Shown here in pieces: positions 26,239-35,481 of a stretch of DNA of 64,000 bases. The stretch covers positions 310,001 to 374,000 of the forward strand of contig NZ_FOQH01000002.1 in the NCBI RefSeq assembly GCF_900113695.1. The letters run 5' to 3'. Position numbers and translations under genes: made by a program. The notes below the pieces were generated by a model that worked only from the letters and a program-made list of their open reading frames with translations, ran no database searches and was not told the DNA's origin. Each line of letters opens with the position of its first letter. Positions within the stretch are counted from its first letter, which is position 1. Source of the stretch: Albimonas pacifica. GTDB lineage: Bacteria > Pseudomonadota > Alphaproteobacteria > Rhodobacterales > Rhodobacteraceae.

Positions 26239-28113
26239 ATGGATACCCGTCTGCTGACCCACTACGAGAGCGAGCTGGGCTTCATCCGCGAGATGGGGGC
26301 CGAGTTCGCCGAGGCCTATCCCAAGATCGCCTCGCGCCTGGGCATCCTGCCGATGGAGGTGCTCGACCCCTATGTCGAGCGCCTGCTGGAGGGGTTCGCG
26401 TTCCTGTCGGCCCGCGTGCAGCTCGAGCTCGACCTGCAGTTCCCCCAGTTCACCCAGAACCTGCTGGAGATCGTCTACCCGCATTTCCTGGCGCCGATCC
26501 CCTCGATGACCGTCGCGCGCTTCGTGCCCGACCCGGCGCAGGGCGGGCTCGAGGCCGGCTACCGCGTGCCCCGCGGCACCACCCTGCGCGGCCATGTGCT
26601 GGAGGGCGAGCAGACCGCCTGCCGCTTCACCACCTCCCAGGACGCGACGCTGTGGCCGCTGGAGGTGGCGGAGGCGGAATACGTCGAGGCGCGCTCCGAC
26701 CTGGTGGCGGCCGGGGTCGCCTGGCATGCCGACGCGCGCGCCGCCGTGCGCCTGCGCCTGCGGCGGACCGACGGCGCGCCCGTCGCGGACCTGCCGCTGG
26801 AGTCGCTGACCCTGTTCCTCTCGGGCGCCGCGACCGAGCCCTGGCGGCTCTACGAGGCGCTGATCGCCCGGGGGCTGGGGCTCGCCGGCCGCTCCACCGA
26901 CCGGCGGGCGGACTGGGCCATGCCGCTGGGCGACGCGATCCGTCCGCGCGGCTTCGCGCCGGAGGAGGCGCTGCTGCCCTCGCCGGGCCAGAGCTTCGAG
27001 GGCTACCGCCTGCTGCAGGAATACTTCGCCATGCCGCAGCGGTTCTTCTTCGTGGAACTGGGCGGCCTCGCCCCCGCGATCCGCCGGGCGGAGGGGGGGG
27101 AGGTCGACCTCTACATCCTGCTCTCCGACGGGGCGCCGGCGCTGAAGTCCCTCTCGGCCGCGAGCTTCGAGCTGCACGCCGTCCCGGCCGTGAACCTCTT
27201 CGAGAAGCGCTGCGACCGGGTGCACGTCGCCTCGACCGAGGTCGAGCACGCCGTCGTCGTCGACCGCACCGCGCCGCTGGACTACGAGATCTACCGGCTG
27301 GAGAGCGTGGCGGGCATCGCCGGCGACGGGGAGGAGGACGTGCCCTTCCGCCCCTTCTACAGCGCCGACGACTTCACCCCCGCAGGCGAGACCCACCAGG
27401 CCTATTACGCGCAGCGCCGCCGGCTGCGGCAGCGCTCCGAGAAGCAGCGGCTGAAGGGGGTGCGGACCTCCTACCTCGGCTCGGACCTGTGGCTCAGCCT
27501 CTCGGACCGGGCGCAGGCGCCGTGGCGGGGGGACGTCAAGCAGCTCGCCGTCACCGCGCTCTGCACCAACCGCGACCTGCCGCTGCTGACCGCCACCGGG
27601 GCGGGGGAGACCGACTTCTTCCCCCCCGACGGCGGGCCCATCGCCGCGGTCCGGGCCATCGTGCCGCCCACGCGCCCCCACCCCAGCCTCGCGCAGGGCA
27701 AGCAGGCCTGGCAGCTGGTGAGCCATCTCTCGCTCAACTACCTCTCCATCGCCGACGGCGACCGGGGGGAGGGGGCGGCGGCGCTGCGCGAGATGCTGGG
27801 CCTCTACGGCGCCATCGGCGGGCAGGCGACGGCCAAGCAGCTCGAGGGGCTGACGTCGGTCTCCTCGCGTCCGATCGTGCGGCGCATGGCCGGGGACGTG
27901 CTCTCGACCGCCGTGCGGGGCCTCGAGATCCGGGTGGGCTTCGACGAGAGCGCCTTCGAGGGCGCCGGGTGCTACCTGCTCGGCGCCGTGCTGGAGGCGT
28001 TCTTCGCCAAGTACGTCTCCCTCAACAGCTTCACCGAGACCGTCGTCCAGTCCCAGCAACGCGGGGAGATCGCCCGATGGAAGCCGAGGAGCGGCCGCAG
28101 GGTCCTGCTGTGA
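26239..28113 (+). CDS. tssF: T6SS baseplate protein TssF
   Basis: 624 residues, the expected size of TssF (VasA/ImpG). The start MDTRLLTHYESELGFIREMG, the segments FPQFTQNLLEIVYPHFLAPI and SMTVARF, and the end FEGAGCYLLGAVLEAFFAKY, SLNSFTETV are diagnostic. It forms the wedge with TssE and TssG and contacts the TssK/membrane complex. The last 37 bases overlap the start of tssG. Confidence 0.96.
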   Translation: MDTRLLTHYESELGFIREMGAEFAEAYPKIASRLGILPMEVLDPYVERLLEGFAFLSARVQLELDLQFPQFTQNLLEIVYPHFLAPIPSMTVARFVPDPAQGGLEAGYRVPRGTTLRGHVLEGEQTACRFTTSQDATLWPLEVAEAEYVEARSDLVAAGVAWHADARAAVRLRLRRTDGAPVADLPLESLTLFLSGAATEPWRLYEALIARGLGLAGRSTDRRADWAMPLGDAIRPRGFAPEEALLPSPGQSFEGYRLLQEYFAMPQRFFFVELGGLAPAIRRAEGGEVDLYILLSDGAPALKSLSAASFELHAVPAVNLFEKRCDRVHVASTEVEHAVVVDRTAPLDYEIYRLESVAGIAGDGEEDVPFRPFYSADDFTPAGETHQAYYAQRRRLRQRSEKQRLKGVRTSYLGSDLWLSLSDRAQAPWRGDVKQLAVTALCTNRDLPLLTATGAGETDFFPPDGGPIAAVRAIVPPTRPHPSLAQGKQAWQLVSHLSLNYLSIADGDRGEGAAALREMLGLYGAIGGQATAKQLEGLTSVSSRPIVRRMAGDVLSTAVRGLEIRVGFDESAFEGAGCYLLGAVLEAFFAKYVSLNSFTETVVQSQQRGEIARWKPRSGRRVLL

Positions 28114-29105
28114 CGCGCCTGAGCGCCCTGCAGGCGGCCCCGCACGCCCATCACGTCTACCAGGCCCTGCGCCTGATCGAGGCCGCCCACCCCGAGCGGC
28201 CGCGGCTGGGGCGCTCGACCCGCCCCGCGCAGGACCCGGTGCGCCTGCGCCAGGAGGCGGAGCTCGCCTTCCCCCCCTCGACCGTCGAGGGGTTCGAGGC
28301 GGGGCGGGACGGCGCGCCGGACCGGCTGACCCAGCGGTTCTTCGGCCTCTTCGGCCCCCAGGGCCCGCTGCCCCTGCACCTGACCGAGCACGCGCGCGAC
28401 CGGCTGCGCAACCACCGCGACCCGACCTTCACGGCCTTCGCCGACGTGTTCCACCACCGGATGCTGTCGCTGCTCTACCGGGCCTGGGCCTCGGGGCAGC
28501 CGGCGCCCTCCTTCGACCGGGCGGACGACGATCCGTTCGGGGACAAGGTGGCGGCGCTGGCGGGGCACGCGGGCGCGGGCTTCGTGGACCGCGACGCGAT
28601 GCCGGACCTCGCCAAGCGCCATTTCGCGGGCCTGCTCGCCGCCGCGCCCCGCTCCGAGAGCGGGCTGAAGGCGGCGCTGTCGCGTTTCTTCGGCGCGCCG
28701 GTGGAGATCGAGAGCTTCGTGGGCGACTGGCTGCACCTCGAGCCTCACGACCGCGGCCGGCTGGGCGCCGCCACGCTGGGGCGGGACGCCAATCTCGGCG
28801 GCAAGGTCTGGTCGCGGGAGGCGAAGTTCCGCATCCGCATCGGCCCCCTGTCGCTGCCCGACTACGAGCGCCTGCTGCCCGGGGGCGAGAGCCTCAAGCG
28901 TCTCGCCGCGGTGGTGCGCAACTTCGCGGGCGAGGCGCTGGACTGGGACGTGAACCTGGTCCTGCGCCGGGAAGAGGCGCCCCCGCCCGTGCTGGGCGGC
29001 GGCGTGCGCCTGGGCATGACCACCTGGATCGGCCGGCGCCCTGCGCGGGATGCCGACGACCTGCACCTGGGCGCGCCGTCGCCCTCCCTCAGAGAGGCCC
29101 CGTGA
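28077..29105 (+). CDS. tssG: T6SS baseplate protein TssG
   Basis: 342 residues, TssG (VasB/ImpH). HHVYQALRLIEAAHPERPRL, then FFGLFGPQGPLPLHLTEHAR, then TFTAFADVFHHRMLSLLYRA are family hallmarks. The ATG at 28077 lies inside the end of tssF (37-base overlap) after GGGGAG; a later start would remove the conserved N-terminus. The stop overlaps the clpV start (TGATG). Confidence 0.95.
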   Translation: MEAEERPQGPAVTRLSALQAAPHAHHVYQALRLIEAAHPERPRLGRSTRPAQDPVRLRQEAELAFPPSTVEGFEAGRDGAPDRLTQRFFGLFGPQGPLPLHLTEHARDRLRNHRDPTFTAFADVFHHRMLSLLYRAWASGQPAPSFDRADDDPFGDKVAALAGHAGAGFVDRDAMPDLAKRHFAGLLAAAPRSESGLKAALSRFFGAPVEIESFVGDWLHLEPHDRGRLGAATLGRDANLGGKVWSREAKFRIRIGPLSLPDYERLLPGGESLKRLAAVVRNFAGEALDWDVNLVLRREEAPPPVLGGGVRLGMTTWIGRRPARDADDLHLGAPSPSLREAP

Positions 29106-31768
29106 TGACCGCCATCAGCCGCGTCGCCCTGTTCGGCAAGCTCGACAAGCTGGCCTTCCAGACCATCGAGAGCGCCACCGTGTTCTGCAAGATGCGGGGC
29201 AACCCCTACGTGGAGCTGGCGCACTGGCTCCACCAGATCCTGTCGGCGCCCGACAGCGACCTGCACCGCATCGTGCGGGGGGGCGAGCTGGACCCCGGCC
29301 GGATCTCGGCCGAGCTGGTGCGCGCGCTCGACGGGCTGCCGCGGGGGGCGAGTTCGATCTCCGACCTCTCGGCCCATGTCGAGGAGGCGGTGGAGCGGGC
29401 CTGGGTCTACGCCTCGCTCGCGATGGACGCGCGGCGCATCCGCACCGGCCACCTGCTGCTGGGGATGCTGAAGACGCCGGGGCTGCGCAACGTGCTCGCC
29501 AGCCTCTCGCCGGAGCTCGCGCGGCTGAAGGCCGACGACCTCTCCGAGCGCTTCGCGGAACTGACGGCCGGGTCGCCGGAGGAGGGGCAGGACGCCGTCT
29601 CCGCCCCCGCCCAGCCGGGCGAGGCGTCCGGCGCGCTCGCCCCGCGCGGGCGGGGGGACGAGGCGCTGGCCCGCTTCTGCACCGACCTGACCGCGAAGGC
29701 GCGGGCGGGGGAGATCGACCCGATCATCGGGCGCGACGACGAGATCCGGCAGGTGATCGACGTGCTGATGCGCCGGCGCCAGAACAACCCGATCCTCACC
29801 GGCGAGGCCGGGGTGGGCAAGACCGCGGTGGTCGAGGGCCTCGCCCTGCGCATCGCCCGCGGGGACGTGCCGCCCTCCCTGCGCGAGGCGCGCCTGCTGG
29901 CGCTCGACGTGGGCCTGCTGCAGGCCGGGGCGTCGATGAAGGGCGAGTTCGAGGAGCGCCTGCGCTCGGTCATCGAGGAGGTGCAGGCGAGCGCCGCGCC
30001 CGTGGTGCTCTTCGTGGACGAGACCCACACGCTGGTCGGCGCCGGCGGCGCGGCCGGCACGGGGGACGCGGCCAACCTGCTGAAGCCGGCGCTGGCGCGG
30101 GGAACCCTGCGCACGGTCGGCGCCACCACCTGGGCCGAATACAAGAAGCATATCGAGAAGGACCCCGCCCTCACCCGCCGCTTCCAGGTCGTGCAGGTGG
30201 CGGAACCCGACGAGGCGAAGGCCGTCGCCATGATGCGCGGCTCGGCCGCGATGCTGGAGCGTCACCACGGGGTGCAGATCCTCGACGAGGCGCTGGAGGC
30301 GGCGGTGAAGCTCTCGGCCCGCTACATCCCCGCCCGCCAGCTGCCCGACAAGGCGGTGGGCGTGCTCGACACCGCCTGCGCCCGCGTCGCGATCAGCCTG
30401 CACGCCGTGCCGGCCGAGGTCGACGACGCCCGCCGCCGCATCGAGCTGATGGAGACCGAGCTCGAGATCATCGCCCGCGACGAGACCGCGGGCCTCGAGG
30501 TCGCCCCCCGCCGCGCCGCCGCCGAGAGCCGCCTCGCCGAGGCGCGCGCCGCGCTGGAGGCGCTGGACACCCGCTGGCAGGCCGAGCGCGCCTCGGTCGA
30601 GCGCATCCTCGAGCTGCGCGCCCGCCTGCGTCGCGAGGGCTGCGCGGTGGACGCGCCCGCGGCGCCCGGCGACCCCGGGCGCGACGCCGCGCTGGGCGAG
30701 CTGCGCGCGGCGCAGGCCGAGCTCGCGGCCCTGCAGGGCGAGACCCCGCTGATGCTGCCCATCGTGGACGCCCAGGCGGTGGGCGCGGTGGTCGCCGACT
30801 GGACCGGCATCCCGGTGGGGCGGATGATGAAGGACGAGATCGCGACGGTGCTGAACCTGTCGGCCCATCTCTCCCGCCGGGTGATCGGGCAGGACCACGC
30901 GATGGAGATGATCGCGCGCCGGGTGCGCTCGTCGCGCGCGCGGCTCGACAATCCCTCGAAGCCCGTGGGGGTGTTCCTGCTGGCGGGCTCCTCGGGCGTG
31001 GGCAAGACCGAGACGGCGCTGGCGCTGGCCGAGACCCTCTACGGCGGCGAGCAGAACGTCATCGCCATCAACATGAGCGAGTATCAGGAGGCGCATACGG
31101 TCTCCTCCCTGAAGGGCTCGCCGCCCGGCTACGTCGGCTATGGCGAGGGGGGCGTGCTGACCGAGGCGGTGCGCCGCCGCCCCTACTCGGTCGTCCTGCT
31201 GGACGAGGTCGAGAAAGCCCACCCCGACGTCCACGAGATCTTCTTCCAGGTCTTCGACAAGGGCGTGATGGAGGACGGCGAGGGCCGGCGCATCGACTTC
31301 CGCAACACGCTGATCCTGCTGACCTCCAACGTCGGCTCGGAGCTGGTCATGGACCTCTGCGCCGACCCCGAGCTGACGCCGGAGCCCGAGGCCATCGCCT
31401 CGGCCCTGCGCGATCCGCTGCTGAAGGTCTTCCCCGCGGCCCTGCTGGGGCGGCTGGTGACGATCCCCTATTATCCGCTGTCGCCCGAGATGATCTCGGC
31501 CATCACGGCCCTGCAGCTGGAGCGCGTCCGCGCCCGGGTCGCCGAGGCCTGGGGCGCGCCGCTGGAGTGGACCGGGGCGGTGGTCGAGACCATCGTCTCC
31601 CGCTGCCGGGAGCTGGAGAGCGGCGGGCGGATGATCGACGCGATCGTGACCAACACCCTGCTGCCGGAGATCTCGACCGAGGTGCTGACCCGGCTGATGG
31701 AGGGGCGCGCCGTCTCCCGCATCGCCCTCGACGTGGCGGGGGGCGAGTTCCGCTACGCCTTCGACTGA
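29105..31768 (+). CDS. clpV: T6SS AAA+ ATPase ClpV (TssH)
   Basis: 887 residues, ClpB-like with two AAA+ modules. An N-terminal Clp_N-type domain is followed by the first Walker A (GEAGVGKTAVVEG, about residue 234) with FVDETHTL. A middle coiled-coil comes next, then the second Walker A (GSSGVGKTETALA, about 626) with LLDEVEKAHPDV. It disassembles contracted sheath. The family usually has Pro where Ser stands in GSSGVGKT, a mild change. The ATG at 29105 overlaps the tssG stop; a GTG one codon upstream is also possible. A hairpin at 31811 follows. Confidence 0.96.
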   Translation: MTAISRVALFGKLDKLAFQTIESATVFCKMRGNPYVELAHWLHQILSAPDSDLHRIVRGGELDPGRISAELVRALDGLPRGASSISDLSAHVEEAVERAWVYASLAMDARRIRTGHLLLGMLKTPGLRNVLASLSPELARLKADDLSERFAELTAGSPEEGQDAVSAPAQPGEASGALAPRGRGDEALARFCTDLTAKARAGEIDPIIGRDDEIRQVIDVLMRRRQNNPILTGEAGVGKTAVVEGLALRIARGDVPPSLREARLLALDVGLLQAGASMKGEFEERLRSVIEEVQASAAPVVLFVDETHTLVGAGGAAGTGDAANLLKPALARGTLRTVGATTWAEYKKHIEKDPALTRRFQVVQVAEPDEAKAVAMMRGSAAMLERHHGVQILDEALEAAVKLSARYIPARQLPDKAVGVLDTACARVAISLHAVPAEVDDARRRIELMETELEIIARDETAGLEVAPRRAAAESRLAEARAALEALDTRWQAERASVERILELRARLRREGCAVDAPAAPGDPGRDAALGELRAAQAELAALQGETPLMLPIVDAQAVGAVVADWTGIPVGRMMKDEIATVLNLSAHLSRRVIGQDHAMEMIARRVRSSRARLDNPSKPVGVFLLAGSSGVGKTETALALAETLYGGEQNVIAINMSEYQEAHTVSSLKGSPPGYVGYGEGGVLTEAVRRRPYSVVLLDEVEKAHPDVHEIFFQVFDKGVMEDGEGRRIDFRNTLILLTSNVGSELVMDLCADPELTPEPEAIASALRDPLLKVFPAALLGRLVTIPYYPLSPEMISAITALQLERVRARVAEAWGAPLEWTGAVVETIVSRCRELESGGRMIDAIVTNTLLPEISTEVLTRLMEGRAVSRIALDVAGGEFRYAFD

Positions 31769-31810
31769 GCCCGCCTGCGCCCGCCCCGAAGCCGTCTCCG
31801 CCCGTGCCTC

Positions 31811-31839
31811 GGCGCCCCCCGCCTCCCGTGGGGGGCGCC
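31811..31839 (+). terminator. Hairpin after clpV
   Basis: GGCGCCCCCC (31811-31820) pairs perfectly with GGGGGGCGCC (31830-31839) around a 9-base loop, 42 bases after the clpV stop. It probably ends the first T6SS operon. There is no T-run. It is followed by a REP-like palindrome and a 200-base leader with two copies of GCGACGGAAGGG before the fusion gene. Confidence 0.55.
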
Positions 31840-31854
31840 GCCGGCCCTGCGGGC

Positions 31855-31875
31855 GCCCCGGGATCGACCCGGGGC
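31855..31875. repeat. REP-like palindrome, copy 1
   Basis: GCCCCGGG-N5-CCCGGGGC with centre ATCGA. It belongs to a family with further copies at 52342, 54814, 60648, 60732 and 63387, all between genes. Confidence 0.6.
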
Positions 31876-32041
31876 CCGGGGCGCGACGGAAGGGGCGATG
31901 GCGCGACGGAAGGGGGGGCGGGGGCGGCGAAAATCCTCCCGCCCTGCGAACCTTCCCGCGCCCTGCGCGCACTAACGACCAGGTGAGACGCCTCGCCGGG
32001 CCGGTCAGCGGGCCGGGGGAGGCGGGATCGGAGGTTCGCCC

Positions 32042-35000
32042 ATGTCCGCCAGCGGCCAGAAATTCGTCGCCCGCAACCGCGCCCCGCGCGTGCAGATCGA
32101 ATACGACGTCGAGCTCTACGGCGCCCGGAAGTCGGTGCAGCTGCCCTTCGTGATGGGCGTGATGGCCGACCTCGCCGGCGCCTCGGCCGCGCCGCAGCCC
32201 GCCGTCGCCGACCGCAGGTTCCTCGAGATCGACGTCGACACTTTCGACGAGCGGCTGAAGGCGATGAAGCCGCGGGCCGCGTTCTCGGTCCCCAACACGC
32301 TGACCGGCGAGGGGAACCTGCCCGTCGACCTGACCTTCGAGCGGATCGACGACTTCTCCCCCGCCGCGGTCGCCGGCAGGATCGCGCCGCTGGCGAAGCT
32401 GCTCGAGGCGCGCACGCAGCTCGCCCATCTGCTGACCTACATGGACGGCAAGGCGGGGGCCGAGGACCTGATCGCCCGCCTGATCGCCGACCCCGCGGCG
32501 CTGGGCGCCCTCGCCGCCGCCGCGCCACAGGCCGACGCCGGCCCCGCGCCCGAGACCTCGCCCGCGACCGCCCTCGACGCCCTGCGCGCCGCCGCCCCTG
32601 CGGCGCCTGCGCCCGACCCCGCCGCCGCCGCCTTCGCCGCGCTGCGCGCGGCGCCCCGGCCGGCGGCGCAGACGCCGGATGCCGCCGGGGCCGCGCTCGC
32701 GGCCCTGCGCGCGTCCGGAGAGGCGGCGCGGCCCGCCGCCCCGTCCGATCCCGCCGCCGCGGCCTTCGCCGCGCTGCGCGACGCCCCGCGCTCGGCGCCG
32801 CCGGAGGAGGATGCGGCCGGCGCGGCGTTCGAGGCCCTGCGGGCCGCGGCGCCCGCGGCGCCCGCGGCGCCGGCCGCGGCCGGCGACCCGGCGGAGGGGG
32901 CGCTCGCCGCGCTGCGCGACGCCGCCCCCGCGGCGCCGGCGCCGCGGACCGCGGAGGAGGCGGCCGCCATGGCGCTCGCCGGTCTGCGGTCGGGCGGGCC
33001 GATCCCGTCTCAGGAATCCCTGTCCGGCGACCTCGCGGACAGGGGCGGTGCGGGCGACGCGGCGGAGTCGCCTGCACCGCACATCTCCCCGGCGGCGGCG
33101 CCTGAGCCCGCGGCGGCCCCCGCCGCGCCGGCGGCCCCGGCGCCGGGCCCCGCGGTCGAGGACGGCCCGCCCCAGGCGCCCTTCGGCCGGCTGGCGCGTC
33201 CGCGCCCCGAGGCGGTGGAGCGGCCCCGCTTCCGCATCGCGCTGCTGGGCGACTTCTCCGCCCGCGCCGCGCGCGGGCTGCACGAGACCGGCGCCGCGCT
33301 CGCCGCGCGCAAGCCGATCCGGCTCGACATCGACGACCTCGACGCCGCGATCGCTCGCCTCGCCGTCACGCTGGCGCTGCCGCTGGGCGCCGACGGCGCG
33401 GGCGTCGAGGCGCCGCTCGCCTCGCTCGACGACCTGCATCCCGACGCGCTGTTCGAGAACGTGGAGCTTTTCGCCGAACTCGCCGGCCTGCGCGCCCGCG
33501 TCGCCCGGGGCGAGGCCGCGGCGCTGGCCGAGGTGGCGGGCTGGAGCGGCGAGGCGCCCGCCCCCGTCTTCGCCCCCCGCGGCGGCCAGGTCCCGGCGGG
33601 CGAGCGCCTGAGCGACTTCCGCGCCCTGATCGGCGCCCCCGCCGCCCCAAGCGTCGCCGGCCCGGCCGAGGCGCTGATCCGGCGCATCGTCGGCCCCCAT
33701 GTGCAGGCCGCCCCCGACCCGCGGCAGGAGAGCTTGACCGCGGCGGTGGACGCCGCCCTCTCGGACGCGATGCGCGCGGTGCTGCACCACCCCGAGTTCC
33801 AGGCGGTCGAGGCCGCCTGGCGCTCGCTGGAGCTGCTGGCCCGGCGGGTCGGGGGCGGGCGCTGCGAGATCGCGCTCTACGACGTCTCGGCCGCCGAATG
33901 GGCCGCCGACCTCGCCGCGCAGGAGGACCTGGGCGAGAGCGGCCTGTTCGCCATGCTCGCCGAGGCGCCGCGGCTGGACGAGGGGCAGGGCGCCTTCTCG
34001 GCGGTGTTTGGGCTCTACACCCTGTCCGAGACGCCGGCCCATGCCGCGCTGCTGGCCCGCATGGGGCGGATCGCGGCCTGGATGGACGCGCCGTTCACCG
34101 CCGCCGTCGCGCCGGAGACGCTCGACACGCCGCTGAAGGACCGCGCCCCCGACGTGGCGAAGGCCTGGGACGAGCTGCGCGCCCTGCCGGCGGCGGGCTA
34201 TGTCGGCCTCGCCACGCCGGGCTTCGGGCTGCGCCTGCCCTACGGGCGCAGGACCGAGCCGGTGGAGCCCTTCGCCTTCGAGGAGTTCGAGACCCGCGAC
34301 GGCCTGCAGGGGATGCTCTGGGCCAATCCCGCCCTGCTGTCCGCGATCCTGATGGCGGAGACGGCCGAGCGCATGGGGCCTGCGAAGATGCGGCTGGGCG
34401 AGATCATGGCGCTCGACGACATGCCGCTGCACCACGTCGTGGACGCCCACGGCGACCCTGAGGCGCTGCCCTGCACCGAGCGGCTGCTCGACGGCTCCGC
34501 CGCGGCGAAGGCGGTGGAGCGGGGGCTGATCCCGCTGCTCTCGATCAAGGGGCGCAACGTGGTGCGCCAGGGCTCGTTCCAGTCGCTGACCGGCCACGAC
34601 CTCGCCGGCCCCTGGGCGAGCGCGCCGGCCTCGAGCGTCGACGCCGAGCCCGGCGGGGCCCAGGCCGCGCCCGCCGCCGCCTCCGCCGCCGCCGTGCCGG
34701 ACGAGGCGCAGGGCGAGGCGGCGCTGTCGGCGCTCGACGACCTGCTCGGCGCCCTGGACGAGGGCGCCGCCGCCCCCGCCGCGGAGGACGACGGCCTCTC
34801 GGAGCTCGACGCGCTGATGGCCTCGCTGTCTGCGGACGATCCGGCCGAGGCCGCCCCCGGCGACGGGGAGGCGGACGACGCGCTCTCCGAGCTCGACGCG
34901 CTGATGGCGTCCCTGTCGGCGGACGATCCGGCCGAGGCCGCGCCCGAGGGCGGCGGCGTCGCGGACGACGGGGCGTCCGAGCTCGACGACCTGCTGGCCT

Positions 35001-35176
35001 CGCTGGAGGAGGCGGCGCCCGCCGGGGCCGCCGCGCCCGGGGAGGAGGGCGACGACGCGCTCTCCGATCTCGACGCGCTGCTCGCCTCGGTCGGCGAGCC
35101 CGCGCCCGAGGCCGGCGCCGGCGGCGACGACGACGAGATGGACCCCGACCTGGCCGCCCTGCTGAAGGACCTGTGA
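32042..35176 (+). CDS. TssB-TssC fusion protein with repeat linker and acidic repeat tail
   Basis: 1044 residues. Residues 1-160 are a complete TssB, aligning with the TssB at 22161 with only a one-residue N-terminal gap. Residues 174-320 are an Ala/Pro linker with seven A-L-R repeats of 19-25 residues. At about 396 a second alpha/beta domain starts (RFRIALLGDFSARAARG), TssB-like or the TssC N-terminal part. About 543-860 is TssC-like (VLHHPEFQAVEAAWRSLELL, FGLRLPYGRRTEPVEPFAFE) but lacks the conserved C-terminal strand. Residues 893-1044 are acidic with five LDxLLASL-type repeats. The ATG has GGAGG 7 bases upstream. It heads the second T6SS operon. It may form an alternative sheath protomer, cap or sheath adaptor; function unknown. 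Confidence 0.85.
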   Translation: MSASGQKFVARNRAPRVQIEYDVELYGARKSVQLPFVMGVMADLAGASAAPQPAVADRRFLEIDVDTFDERLKAMKPRAAFSVPNTLTGEGNLPVDLTFERIDDFSPAAVAGRIAPLAKLLEARTQLAHLLTYMDGKAGAEDLIARLIADPAALGALAAAAPQADAGPAPETSPATALDALRAAAPAAPAPDPAAAAFAALRAAPRPAAQTPDAAGAALAALRASGEAARPAAPSDPAAAAFAALRDAPRSAPPEEDAAGAAFEALRAAAPAAPAAPAAAGDPAEGALAALRDAAPAAPAPRTAEEAAAMALAGLRSGGPIPSQESLSGDLADRGGAGDAAESPAPHISPAAAPEPAAAPAAPAAPAPGPAVEDGPPQAPFGRLARPRPEAVERPRFRIALLGDFSARAARGLHETGAALAARKPIRLDIDDLDAAIARLAVTLALPLGADGAGVEAPLASLDDLHPDALFENVELFAELAGLRARVARGEAAALAEVAGWSGEAPAPVFAPRGGQVPAGERLSDFRALIGAPAAPSVAGPAEALIRRIVGPHVQAAPDPRQESLTAAVDAALSDAMRAVLHHPEFQAVEAAWRSLELLARRVGGGRCEIALYDVSAAEWAADLAAQEDLGESGLFAMLAEAPRLDEGQGAFSAVFGLYTLSETPAHAALLARMGRIAAWMDAPFTAAVAPETLDTPLKDRAPDVAKAWDELRALPAAGYVGLATPGFGLRLPYGRRTEPVEPFAFEEFETRDGLQGMLWANPALLSAILMAETAERMGPAKMRLGEIMALDDMPLHHVVDAHGDPEALPCTERLLDGSAAAKAVERGLIPLLSIKGRNVVRQGSFQSLTGHDLAGPWASAPASSVDAEPGGAQAAPAAASAAAVPDEAQGEAALSALDDLLGALDEGAAAPAAEDDGLSELDALMASLSADDPAEAAPGDGEADDALSELDALMASLSADDPAEAAPEGGGVADDGASELDDLLASLEEAAPAGAAAPGEEGDDALSDLDALLASVGEPAPEAGAGGDDDEMDPDLAALLKDL

Positions 35177-35478
35177 TGCGCGATCTCGCTTCCATCCCGC
35201 CCGAGGGCGAGCCCGGGGCCATCGTGCTGGCCCGGGTCGAGGGCCGCTTCTGGCTGCTGGCCGGGGAGGCGCATCTCGATGCGCTGCTCGCCAACCGTCC
35301 CGGCTATCCGACCCCCGTGCGCTGCCTGCGCTTCGAGGGCGACAGCGACATGCGCCGCTTCCTGCACGCGCGCGGCGCCGCCGGGGAGGCGCTGTGGGGG
35401 ATCCACCCCGCCATCGTCGCGCGGCTGGAGCGCAACGACGAGCTGGCCTGGATCGACCTCGACGGCGGGGAGGGCTGA
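35176..35478 (+). CDS. Small T6SS-locus protein of unknown function
   Basis: 100 residues, no signal peptide or membrane helix. It starts on the stop codon of the fusion gene (TGATG) and ends 3 bases before vgrG. Composition is that of a small globular alpha/beta protein (GAIVLARVEGRFWLLAGEAH, then WGIHPAIVARLERNDELAWI). I do not recognise it. Its position between the fusion sheath gene and vgrG suggests a chaperone, adaptor or regulator for either. Confidence 0.7.
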   Translation: MRDLASIPPEGEPGAIVLARVEGRFWLLAGEAHLDALLANRPGYPTPVRCLRFEGDSDMRRFLHARGAAGEALWGIHPAIVARLERNDELAWIDLDGGEG

Positions 35479-35481
35479 GCC

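Noticed and set aside
28862-34597. A 1911-codon open frame on the minus strand opposite tssG, clpV and the fusion gene
   Set aside because: It is a shadow of the plus-strand genes: composition is Arg/Gly/Ala/His-rich, it spans several well-recognised T6SS genes, and long stop-free antisense frames are expected at this GC content.
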